Source of the DNA: Macropodus opercularis
Lineage: Eukaryota; Chordata; Actinopteri; Anabantiformes; Osphronemidae
Length of the DNA: 64,000 nucleotides
Direction of reading: 5' to 3'
Assembly (NCBI GenBank): GCA_030770545.1
Contig: CM061102.1
Coordinates: 4,391,501 to 4,455,500 of the forward strand
Shown: positions 11,801 through 22,819 of the stretch, one piece after another
Numbering within the stretch: the first letter of the stretch is position 1
Layout of the letters: the number at the start of each line of letters is the position of its first letter
The notes under the pieces: generated by a model
The model's database searches: none
Told to the model about the DNA's origin: nothing
The model's input: only the letters and a program-made list of their open reading frames with translations
Made by a program: the position numbers and the translations under genes

Positions 11801-14260
11801 ACATTCTCCAGTGTGAGCTCAGGGTTATTCCTTTGCAATAGCGTCTCCCTGTGGATGAAGAGCTTCATAACAGGATGTGGTTTGTGTGAAATACAACAAC
11901 TACGAATGATTCAATACTTTGAATTTTTCAGAGCATCTCCGATGTGACATGAATGTGATATTTTCTCCACACACACTTCTACCAACCCCTGCCAATCAAC
12001 CTATCAAAGGTCAGGCGGTGTTGACCGTCATGGTTCAGGTCTGAGGGAAGCTGACCTCACATGATTGGTGCAGATGTGGGCTGGGACTGAGAGCCAGCAC
12101 CTGATTGGTCCATCACAAACGCGTAGGGAATCCATTAAGCTTCTTGGTCTGGTTCAGTCATTTCTATGCAAATATAGAGGAATGAAGAATATTAATAACT
12201 TGTCTGTTTAAATATTAATATCGCTAACTGTGACATAGCAAATAACTATTATAGCCAGAACTTATCAAGCAAAGGACCAAACAAAAAGAGAAGAGAGCAC
12301 TCGGCCCCAGTCCTCTGGGATGTTTTTGTCTTATCCAGGAAAAAGCCAGTTAATCGAACCGTTCTGCTAGTCTGCTGCAGAGCCTTAATACTCCCACTTC
12401 ACTGAACTCCAGGCTAACAGGTGCAGGGTGGATGTTGGTGTCATGCAAACTGCCTGTTTGACTGTGTGGATCTTATTAGGTTCTGACTGGCCATGGTGCT
12501 CTGACTTCTGAATTTAATGGGGCTGGCTCTACAAAGTGAGCCTTTGTAGGTTTCAGTGCGACTTTAGTAGACGACCTTGTGATGGATGGATGGACAAAAG
12601 GAAACAAAACCAAAAATACAGCATATGTTCTTCATATCGCATCATTATTAACAGACAGAAAATAGATGTGTGCTTGACTCTGTAGGCATTAAGGCTAGAA
12701 ATAATATTAACAAAATAAGGAGTGTGTCTGCTGCTACAGTGATGAACCACTAGGTGTCACTATGAGACCATTAATTGATGGCATTGCGCTCTGTGGGCAG
12801 GGGGAGGCTGGGATTAAGAGCTTTGGAGCCATGAGTGGCGCTGTGTAGTTTAGCCTGCTTTTCTGGCCTGTACTGGACCACACAGACACTGATCAACAGC
12901 TGAGTGCAGCCACAAGGCGCAGCAACTGTTCCAGCACAGTTTCCCTACGCTGCTCTACATAAAGGACAGTTGGAAGGAAACGGGACCCTTCAGTCCATGT
13001 GTAAACATTTAAGGTCCTCACTGCTTCCCTCAATCTGTTGTTACTGTTCGGAGGCCATATTGCAAACAGAAACCGAGCGGAAACAATAATCAGCAGTGAC
13101 AGCAGCTTGCAGCTGTCACATGTTTGGTAATTGTATATGTTTGCCACAAGTTAGTAATCCACACAGCTTCTCCTATCTGCCTTCAGGAGCAATAGCACAT
13201 GTAGACGACACAGCCATGACATAACCCAAAGGTGAGGCTTCACCATCACATTCACATTTAACAGATAAAACCAGCATCAGTGAGTGGAAGGAGCCATGAA
13301 GGGTAGCAGTGTCACCTTCAGGGCCCGGCTGGGATTTATCAGAGCAGTGCAGAAGTCAACTCCTGCTCTGTGTCCGTCTGTGCTCCAGCCTACATGGTAT
13401 CAGAGCATGTTCAGTAGGCCGAGGCTGACACCAGGGCAGCGAAGGTAATTTACATCAGAGAGCAGCGGCAGGGCTGTGCTGCTCGCTGTGAGCGTGTGTG
13501 TGCCCAGGCTGAGAGTTGGTAACCCCCCACATGAAGCAGCCTCTCCCATGAGGGAAACCGAGCTGCTGCAACCATTAGGCACAGTATAGTGTGTGGCTGC
13601 ATGGGTTTATAGACACAGGCCATATTCTTATGTCACCAGTGTGTTTTTTCAAAGCACATAATCCTTCTTATATAAATGGTCTTTTTTATTTTTTCTACCC
13701 TGGATGGGACGGAGGGCGTGCGTGAGAGATGAAGCAGCTGTATCTAAATAAAACAGGAAGAGTCAGTGATGCATGTTGGCATGCAGAGCTGACAATGGTA
13801 GTGCGACTTTTGAGTGCACCTCCACCGTGGCAAGGAGCCTCGACGCACGGCCTGTTTGCATACAGCCAGGAAGACATGCAGGGTACATACACAGCTGTGA
13901 TGAGTCATGCTTCATACAAACGGCTGTTTGAGGCCTGTGCTATTAGACGCTCTCCGGCTGTTTAATTGTCCCTGGGCACCGTAATGTTGATTCGGCTTTA
14001 CTTGTTTGTGCAGGCAGCAATGAAAGTTAAAACACAAGCCTCCCCGCGGAAAAGATCCAATTTAATGACTCTTAGATGTGAAATGCTGGCTGAGGAATCG
14101 TGGTGTTCATATTCAGGCGGCGGCAAATTGTTGTATGTCACATTAATATATATTAGGCTACGTCAGTCAAGCGGGTTTCAGCAGTGCTGGTTTGCTTATC
14201 CTGCTCCAACCTTGCCACTGTGTGGACAAGCCATGCTACATCTACCTTAAAATAAAAAAA
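5875..14260. other. Intergenic DNA between ubl3 and hmgb1
   Basis: I found no gene here. Open frames are all under about 100 codons, run on both strands and match no family. Contents: a SINE-like fragment at about 7,551-7,640, a short TG run near 9,680, and a stop-poor stretch of relatively balanced base composition at about 13,690-14,230 that may be conserved non-coding DNA. In human, KATNAL1 lies in the corresponding gap; none of its exons was recognised. Confidence 0.6.
7551..7640 (-). mobile_element. SINE-like repeat fragment, tail portion
   Basis: The plus strand reads catccatacttgtttatcc, then gggggtcacagggtcactgg and agccaatccca. This is the reverse of the common fish tRNA-headed repeat whose tail contains a GGATAAG...ATGGATGG motif. 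The tRNA-like head is missing. The related copy at 41,398-41,650 is longer and has the same orientation. Confidence 0.65.
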
Positions 14261-14285
14261 GAAAACAATATATTAAAAAAAAACG

Positions 14286-14291
14286 TTTATT
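14286..14291 (-). terminator. hmgb1 poly(A) signal AATAAA
   Basis: TTTATT on the plus strand reads AATAAA on the minus strand, about 534 bases beyond the hmgb1 stop codon. A T-rich tract follows in the direction of transcription. The 3' UTR would therefore span roughly 14,265-14,824. Confidence 0.75.
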
Positions 14292-14409
14292 GACATCAGA
14301 AGCAATTTAAATTTTAACAATAAACAAGGCTTTTTTTCTTATTTTTGCTATTACAGTGGTACATAAAGATCAGTAAAACAACTGTGATACGTCATTTTGA
14401 CAAGTCATT

Positions 14410-14441
14410 AAAAAAAAAAAAAACACACACACACACACACA
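14410..14441. repeat. (A)n plus (CA)n microsatellite in hmgb1 3' UTR
   Basis: Fourteen A residues run into nine or more CA units. On the hmgb1 transcript this reads as GU repeats followed by a U tract, a potential site for RNA-binding proteins. Confidence 0.95.
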
Positions 14442-14824
14442 GGAAAAGGAAAAAAAGGAAACACTTCGATCTAATCAAGAACGTTTTTATGTGCTGTGCA
14501 CCTCTAGCTAGGGTAAATACTGTAAGCCCATCCCTTTACACTGTACCAGGCAGGATAGTGGTCTAGGAGCTACCACTGGGAAAATAAGACTGGCAGAAAG
14601 ATACAGACACAATACTTGTGTAGTGTTAACTATACAAAAAGGAGAAAAAAAAAACTGTACAGCATAAAAACAACTGATATACACAGCCTTTTTTTGTTGT
14701 TTTTCCTTTTACCCCTTGGATACTAATGTATTTTCTTTCAGTAAGTGAAGTGTGTACAAGGGGATTAAATGCTTTATAAACAAGAAAATGACCACTATAC
14801 ATATATATATATGTCATTTGGCAT

Positions 14825-15852
14825 TTACTCGTCATCATCGTCATCATCATCGTCTTCATCCTCCTCCTCGTCTTCATCTTCGTCGTCGTCATCATCCTTC
14901 TTCTCTGCCTTGGCAGGGGCTTTTCCTGGTGCCCCACCGCCAGTTTTGCCTTTAGCGCGATATGCTGCTATATCCTGTGGTGGAGGAATTAAAAATATTA
15001 AACGGAACACGATCAATCAAAAAGTGTAATTTTGCTAAGGGAGACACGTACAGCAGATCACTAACTGTGCATCTGGTGGAAGCAAGTACAGGTTAGTTAC
15101 CTTCTCATACTTCTCCTTCAGTTTAGCAGCCTTTTTCTCATAGGGCTGCTTGTCCTCTGCAGCGGTGCTGTTCCACATCTCACCCAGCTTCTTGGCAACA
15201 TCGCCAATGGACAGACCGGGGCTGTCACCTTTTACCTTAGGGCGGAACTCTGAGCAAAAGATGAAGAAGGCAGATCTGGGGGGGGGGGGACATAAAAATA
15301 AGAAATCATGACACCTTATCATCACAAGTCGAATGCTCACGATTTCTTTCGCGTTGCCTTGCAGTACTTACGGAGGTCTCTTGGGGGCATTAGGGTCCTT
15401 GTACTTTTTCTTCTTTCCTCCCCTGGCAGGAACGTAGTTCATCATCTCCCTCTCATAGCGTGCCTTGTCCTGCCTGGCCAGGTCCTCAAACTTGCCCTTC
15501 TCCTTGGCAGACATTGTCTGAAAACAGAAAAATAACTTGAAGATTGTAGTCTGTGTGGCATCACTGTTTGTATGCAAGTAATCAGAAGTATTGTACAACC
15601 AGTCTTGAACATCTGTACTGAGTAACTCGCGTTTTTCTTCAAAAATGAAAATCTAAAGCTTACAAAAGTTAATTAAATCTTCTTCATTCATCCATCTCCA
15701 CCTACCTTCCATCGCTCAGAGCACTTCTTGGAGAACTCAGAAAAGTTTACTGAAGCATCGGGGTGCTTCTTCTTGTGCTCCTCCCGACAGGTCTGGACAA
15801 AATACGCATAGGAGGACATCTTCCCCCTCGGCTTGGTTGGATCTTTCCCCAT
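14825..15852 (-). CDS. hmgb1: hmgb1, high mobility group box 1 (205 aa)
   Basis: Four coding exons on the minus strand: 15852-15706, 15517-15372, 15275-15101 and 14974-14825 (147+146+175+150 bp; TAA at 14827-14825). Introns are GT-AG and phases match; the 146 and 175 bp exons match the human lengths I recall. The product is the chromatin protein that bends DNA in the nucleus and acts as an alarm signal outside cells. Box A covers about residues 8-78 and box B about 93-162. A linker follows, then an acidic tail of about 23 Asp/Glu, shorter than the human 30; overall length is 205 against 215. Redox cysteines C22, C44 and C105 match human C23, C45 and C106. The start ATG lies in CCACCAAGATGG, 14 bases inside an exon whose acceptor TTGTAG ends at 15,867. 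The whole-genome-duplication paralogue (1a or 1b) cannot be decided here. Confidence 0.97.
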
Positions 15853-18109
15853 CTTGGTGGCCTTGACTACAACACAGTTTTTACAGATTAGCTCCATAAA
15901 TAGTTATTAGTTAAAATAATATATTCATCTCATTATAAAGCTGAATGAGTGGAGGAATTGGCTGGGGCGTTGTATATAAGTGTCCAAAAACTACATACTT
16001 AATTTTTTTTATTGCATATATCATGATAATAAAGCTTTAATAACATTCTGATTAACCCAGAAATCTATATTTTATATTCGTGCTTTGCAGGTAAGAGGTG
16101 TTAGTTCGCTTGATCCGCCCTCTCTTCCAGTGCACAATGCGTCCATCCTTCACTTCTGTCCACTGGTATCGACGGTTCAACTTTTCTGACCCGCCCTCGC
16201 TGCTGTCAAACTGCACCGAGTTTAAAATCGTCCAAGCGTCTCTTTCTGATCCGACACCCGCAGAGTTACCTTAACGCAAAAGTCAGCGGTGAGTGGTCGT
16301 CTACCGTTGTGGTGGTTTAAAACTGGCTAAACGCCGTCATGCTGATTCAAGGGGGAAACCACATGTGGATCCATAAATATATATCCCTTATACCAGCGAT
16401 TTCCGGTCCGTATCACTTTACATCAAACTACAAAAGTTCAGCTGCGTAACATAAACCTTAGTCTGTGCTGGGCCTTGGTTTTGGGGGAAAACACCACGAC
16501 GCGTGTTTTTGCAAAAATAAAAAAAAATACCCTCAAACATCATCTGCAATAAGAACAGGCCTTCAGGAAAGCCCCCGTTTTATTCCCGGTCACATTTTCA
16601 CCAAACAAATAATAACAAAAAGACACAAATTACACTTAAAGGCGTATTTATTGCAAATATAACACTTAAAACTGCAACTGGGCGCGTTTTAGCATTTACC
16701 TGATATCAGTTATTAATTTTCTAAAAGTGGAAAAAATTCTCCGCTGCTTGTTAATATGTTTAAAAACCTGCTATTTCCCCCATATATTCTGCCATTAAAC
16801 GCTCCTGTAAGTCCCAACTAAGCTGCGTCGACCGAAGTAGTAATGGCGCATAGGCTCTCGTTGAGGAAAAGGAGGTCAACAACGACGGCAATATTTCTTC
16901 TTCCATTTTGTGAGAATGCCTTCTTCATGAAAGAAAGTCCCCCTCAAATGTCTCCTCCCGCCTCCCAGTTCGCTTTGCAACACGACAAATTCGTCCACAA
17001 AGCCGGCGATCCTGACAAAATATTTCCCCGATTGATTCCTATTGCACTAGCCGCCTTGTATAGTAATACATTGGGTCTGTGCTGTGTCTATGAGCGGGCT
17101 GTGCTACTGACTGGGTTTCTATGAGCTCCTAATGGCCGCTCGTCTTCATCCACTAACATGGAGAATATGGCTCCTTCTCTTTGTGTCAGCGCACAGCCAT
17201 TGCACTGCATGCAATAGAGGGCAGAGCGACCGCGGCCACCACTCCGCTTCAAGCCCGGATTTAAAGGCTTTGCCCGCATCGGAAAAATCTCACAATGGCA
17301 CCGTTGGAAAGGCGAAAGATGGAAGTTTATTTTGCCGCCGGCGCGTGTTATAGTTGCGGGTTTGTTTCGCGAGAAAACACGGTTGGAAAAAGTTGCACCG
17401 AACTGCGCCTCTGTCGCTGGCTTCCCATTCGCCTCGCAGCCTTGTTTCCTATGCGAATACAGTCAGCCATTACAGTAAAGCGCAGATCGTGAGGTAATTT
17501 TTTCACCGTCTTCTCGGGCGAGTTGGGACAAACAACCCCGCGGCCGTGTGTATTCCAACACGCTCCGTCTTTTTCTTGTGTTTTTGGAAATTTCAAACGT
17601 GTCTGTAAAAACCCGCACGCTCCCCAGTCTTCACATGACAGGCGTTCAGCGCTGCTATGCACTGCAATGCCAGTGGCTAACGTTAGCTAACGGTGAGTCT
17701 TCTACCATTGTCGCTTAACCGTGTTGTCCGCTAGACATTCCTGAATTTTTACGCGATAACTACCGTTTGATTCGACTCCATTTTGTGCAAACGACACGAC
17801 AGTAATATTCTAAATTATTCGTATTTGACGGAATCCGAAATAACCGTCGAATTTGCTTCAAGGTTAATTTTCATTTCTTCCTTTTTACACAGCGTCTGGC
17901 TCACATTCCCAGGCAGAGTAATGTAACGTTACCTGCTTAGCGCCGGCTATTTTTTGTTGTTTTTTTCACGCTTATGCACAAGAAAATTCTTAACAAGCAC
18001 GAAAAGGGTTCACAATATATCACGTCAAGCCCATAAGTGGGCTATTTATAAATGTTATCGTATTTCGCATCATTACGGACTCTTAAATGTTCGTGTGTGT
18101 GATACTTAC

Positions 18110-18310
18110 CTAGGGACTATCGCTGGATCTCAATGCTCTGCAATGGCTGTGTATGAGCGAACACAGGCGATACGCAGTGTCTTCACTCTTCAGCTCTCTA
18201 ACATTACTCTCGGCGGGGCTCGCACGCCATTGGCCGGCACCCAGTCTGGCGTGCACCTGATAGGCCAGAGGCTTTTCATTGTCCTAATAGAAGACGAGGT
18301 CCCATTGGTT
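18110..18310 (-). promoter_or_regulatory. Probable hmgb1 untranslated exon 1 and promoter
   Basis: The coding exon with the ATG begins at a splice acceptor, so a 5' exon must lie further right. The best donor found is CTAG|GTAAGTAT at 18,110/18,109. On the minus strand, CCAAT boxes lie 120-195 bases upstream of it (plus-strand ATTGG at 18,229-18,233 and 18,304-18,308). GC-rich, CpG-containing DNA covers about 17,100-18,600. This would make intron 1 about 2.2 kb. Weaker alternative donors (TTAAG|GTAACT near 16,267 and CAG|GTAAAT near 16,695) remain possible and would place the first exon closer. Confidence 0.5.
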
Positions 18311-21300
18311 GGCTTTTGTGAAACGTCACTGAAGTTTTCGGAGGCGCGTGGATATGAAAACATTTGAGAGCGAGCATGCTGGGGCTGGTAGTAGTGTAGT
18401 GTGTTTGCCATAGTATTGAATTCACTACGTTGAGCAGCACTGTGTACAGTACGCAAGCTAAATGAATGAGACAACGTGGTGCGCTGCTAGTCAGCGAGCG
18501 AGGCGGCTGTAAAAGCCCGTGCGACCGTGTTGGATGGCCGGTCCTCCTCTTCATCAGCCACCTCGCTTGTGTCTTCCCGTCCAGACACGTGAGCTTATTT
18601 GCAAATTACGCCTTTGGAAATGCACAAGGAGAACATCGCGCAATCACACGCAAAAGATGTAATGAGCGTTTGTGCGTCCCATGTCGAATACTTACACACT
18701 GGATGGTAACATTTATGGGCTTTGGAATGCAAACAGTAACAAATCTCTTATTTTGCTGCCTTTTGGTGTTTGTGTTATCCATGATATTATTTTTAACACA
18801 GTATTGAAGAAATAGCCATCATCACGTTTTAACCCCACATACTTACAGGACGTGGATATTTTATGATCACTCTTAGCAGGCATTCATTAAGTTTATAGCT
18901 ATATTTACTTATGACCACCCAGATAGCAATATATGACTGACTAAGATCTTGTTTGGCATGAATATTTAATATAATATGACGATGTAGTAAGTGCTTACTA
19001 TACTAAATGATGAATTAACATCAGATATTAAATAACGGCTCAACACAAATTAGCATTTTAGCCACAGGTCTACAGAAGATTGGATTTCAGTTGGCGTTAA
19101 TACACTGAGGCAATGTTATGACAACCAATTACCTTATGTATACAGAATCGTAAAAGTGTGTAAAAGTTCAAGAAACTAATTGATTTCAGTGATAAACTCA
19201 AATGTTTTTGAAAAGCTAATATTAACAACATGGATGCCTACAGAAATATAGAATTAGATGTCTGATCACAGTGAAGGCATTTTAAACACAGTGCTTCAGT
19301 ATTGATAATGTATTTTACTCAGGACTTTATGCAGCCTGCTTTCTGCCTCATTTTAATAGGTTTCATAGGAAGTGGCTGACGGAAAGACGACAGTGTGATT
19401 ATCTCCAATTAAAAGACAGGCAAAGATTTAAAAACAGCTACTACTCACTATAGGCAAATCGTTATGGATAAATCAGTTCATAGATGGAGGGAAGGCAATA
19501 GTTATAGCATCTCTGAGGTTGACTTCATTTTTTCCCATCACAGCCTAATCCCAGTCCTGATATGAGTTAGGTAAGGACAGTCTAAGGTTTATGAGGATAG
19601 TAATGCTTGACGCTGATCGATTTATAACATTGAACTCAATGAGTAACTAACAACTGAAATTAAAAAGCCTTGATATAAATGATTTAAGCTTGCAAGAGGG
19701 TGTATATTTATATGGAGAGCAATGTTGCAGAGGATTATAGGACAATGACACATGGTTTTATTTTTTATTAGTGTTTTTTTTAAATGCTTTTGTTAATTGT
19801 GGGTCCTTGTAACACATCTTTACTAGTTTCATTGTAGATAACCTTATACTTGCAGCCTTATAAAGTCATTGTTTTGCACTAATGTGGTAACAGCTCTGAA
19901 TTACTATATTCTTACTTAGTAATATCTTTAAATAATAAAAAGACAGCAGCACAGCACATCATTCATTTTACTGAAATCCGATTGTTGCCAGCCTTGTTAT
20001 AAAAATAGGCTCTTTCAAGTAGCTCCTGTTTGTTCACATTTTCTACAACCATCACAACGCTCTTATTTAATCAAGTCACATTATGTTTGGCATATGAGTT
20101 CAGTCATGAGGTGTCAAGAGGTCATGTGACTATTGGTGTGTCTGATCAACAGCACATCTTGAAATTTCTAGTGATACAGACATTTGTATGTGCGCAAACC
20201 CTGTGTTTTTGTTGTAGCGCCACCATTAGGCAAAGCTGAAATTTTACTAAATGAGTAGTTCCAGGGATATTTTGCATTAATAGAATTTCTGGATGTGCAA
20301 GTTGTAGACACAAAACTTTCTTTCCCCTGTGTGATATTATAGAATCACTTTGTGCTTATATTCACCTTTAATTTACTCAATCAACTGTTGATATATAATG
20401 TAGGGTCAGATTTATATTTGTCTGACCTATTGACAGGAGCTCTAGTGCCATCATTAGGCAGAATGTTAAGACAGACAAATAAATCAAATTAGCATTTGCC
20501 CTAAAATCCAGCCTACTAAAATTTGACTCTGGCCATGCATCAAGATGCTGAATGCTTGCTTGAATGATGCAGTTAGCTCGCTTTAAAGGGTTGTTTGTGT
20601 GCCTAAGTGTGACAGTAGTGAGTGGGATGCTTAAATAAAGAAAATGTCCATGTTCATTTTAATTCCTATAATGTATTCATGTCCACTGATGATCATCTTA
20701 TAATACATTTGTAACAAGGAATAATTATTTCTATAAGCGTTCAATAAGGAAATTGATTTCTAATAAACAATGTCCTCCTTAGCAGCTAATACACAAACAA
20801 AGAAAAAATGGCTGACACAGAATTTATTCTTATCCTTGAATTAAGATTGGGAAGGGTGAAGTGATTCCAAATGCCAATCACAACACAGACTCAGGCCACA
20901 TGTCTGCCTGTGATGCTGCCTGTGTGTCTCATTTTGCATCAGGAGATGCCACGACAGAACGCTATAGCCTGCTCATGAGGCTAGGAGACGGCTGGTTTAT
21001 GCATTCTAATGAGCACTCCCTGGGAAAAATATGCAAATTCATTTTGTCATCAAGAGGAAAATAGAGGACAGGAGAGCAGCAGATACAGGAGGGGCTTAAG
21101 GGAGGAGGGCTTGTGTAAGAGGCGGGATTGGGTTGAAGGAGATTTGTGTGTCTGTCTGTTGTGTGTGTCTGTAAATGTCTGTGTGTGTGTGTAGTTCTGC
21201 GGGGTGTGATGGGAGGTGTTAAAAGAGCAGGGCTTGTGAAAGCTAGGCTGTATGGAAGCAGAGTAAGGGACATATGTAACCCCCAACCCATCCCCAGACA

Positions 21301-21990
21301 ACCAACTCCACCCTTCTAATTATACATACAGTGTAAATTAAGGAGACATTTGTATTTAAAAATATACGCTTAGACTTATAAAGGTTGACCTTTTTTTTGC
21401 TCTTGTTTTAAATATTACGTATTTAGATCAGTAATTATAATGACAATAACAAAATGTACCAATTACTATTTCAGTGGATTTTTTTACTATAGTTTGACAA
21501 TAGATTTTATAGGTTTTAAATTCATAAAAAGTTTTGATTCTGTTGTAGTATGTCTGAATTATGCCTCTAAAAGCTTAGTCAGACATCATTTCACATATAA
21601 AAGATTAAGAATTTAAATAGAGGAAAATGGTCATTTTAATATAAACAAATATGCACAATAATAGTAATTAAAATGTCAGCTAAAACCTCAATTGACAGTG
21701 ATGCAAGATGCAACTAGAAACAGCTGTGTTGAGGCCTTTACTTATATTTAAACGTTATTAACACACCAGGACTGTTTTCATGGGTAGTGCCCTGCAGACC
21801 TGCTACACAGCACCAATATGAACAATAACCCAACACAGTCTGCTGTAGTTGTCTTCAACGACCACTTGAGGTCCTGCGGAACCATTGTCTGGCAGAGAGT
21901 GGGGAAGACAAAGGCTGCTGCACCCTCGGCTGAGGGCGGAAAACGAACGTTTCTTTCACGAAGTGTCCACAAGGATGCACATGGAGTCAT
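18311..21990. other. Intergenic DNA between the divergent hmgb1 and uspl1 genes
   Basis: AT-rich DNA with no convincing gene. The two flanking genes point away from each other. A GT-rich run lies at 21,144-21,192. A stop-poor, GC-richer block at about 21,800-22,010 is probably part of the uspl1 promoter or 5' UTR. Confidence 0.6.
21144..21192. repeat. Imperfect (GT)n / TGTC tract
   Basis: GT-rich imperfect repeat interrupted by CTGTCTG and AAATGTC, ending in a run of six to seven GT units. Confidence 0.85.
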
Positions 21991-22137
21991 TCTGCCGGCG
22001 CATGATTAACAAATGCGACTCTGAGTAGATGGATTTCGATGTTCAGCATTGCGCTATAACTTATTGTTTAAGTTTGGCTTCGGTACGTATGACATTCATT
22101 CACTAAAACGACGAAAACCGGTCTGCAGCGACTAAAG
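21990..22137 (+). promoter_or_regulatory. Probable uspl1 5' untranslated exon and start region
   Basis: A good donor, CTAAAG|GTAATC, ends a block at 22,137. The exon carrying the uspl1 ATG begins at an acceptor TTATTTAG ending at 22,788, only 31 bases before the ATG, so a separate 5' exon is required. This block is the best candidate. The transcription start is not resolved. Confidence 0.4.
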
Positions 22138-22819
22138 GTAATCCGGCTTTAGGCTAGTCGGTTAGCATGCTAGCCGCCAGGTTTCCAGTTTACTTTTGGG
22201 GATGATGTCTTATTAAAGTAGCTTAGTTTAACTGCAAGTTTGATTGTACTCGTCAGTATTTAAATTAGTTACGTCGTAGCGCTGTAGCTCTTGCATAGTG
22301 TTGCGGCTGAAAGGCTTTAATGTAATGCTGCTGTATTTTTCCTTGGAGGTGACCATCACACGCAGGGGTACAAGCTTTAGTGAACACATTTTGCTTTTAT
22401 ACAACACAGACCATTAAAACATTCTTGAAACTATCACACTGAGTAAAGTAGTTGAGTAAATGTTTAGGGTGATTGTGACTCAACTGGTGGATCCAGTTGT
22501 GTGCGTTTACTGCAGACATCTGTTTTTATGCCAATTCGCGTTTGCTAAAACAAGTAGTTGAATACTTGACAAATCAATGTTATTTATTAAATCAGTGAAG
22601 AGTGAAGAATCCACTAATGCTGTGCTGTTTGTGGCTCATTGATTTGTCTGTCCAGATTTCAGTGTAATTTACATATCTCACAAACTTCATTAGTCGACAG
22701 CATAATTTGTGTTCCTGCCTTAAAGGATATTTGACTGTGTGTTCATTTAGTTTGACTGTTTCATGTGATTCTGTATTTTCTTATTTAGCTCCTTCGGGTG
22801 TGAACCAGGTTGCAGTGAC

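Noticed and set aside
14752..15029. Plus-strand frames rich in Ser or His/Arg opposite the hmgb1 acidic tail
   Set aside because: Shadow of the GAC/GAG/GAT repeats of hmgb1 on the other strand.
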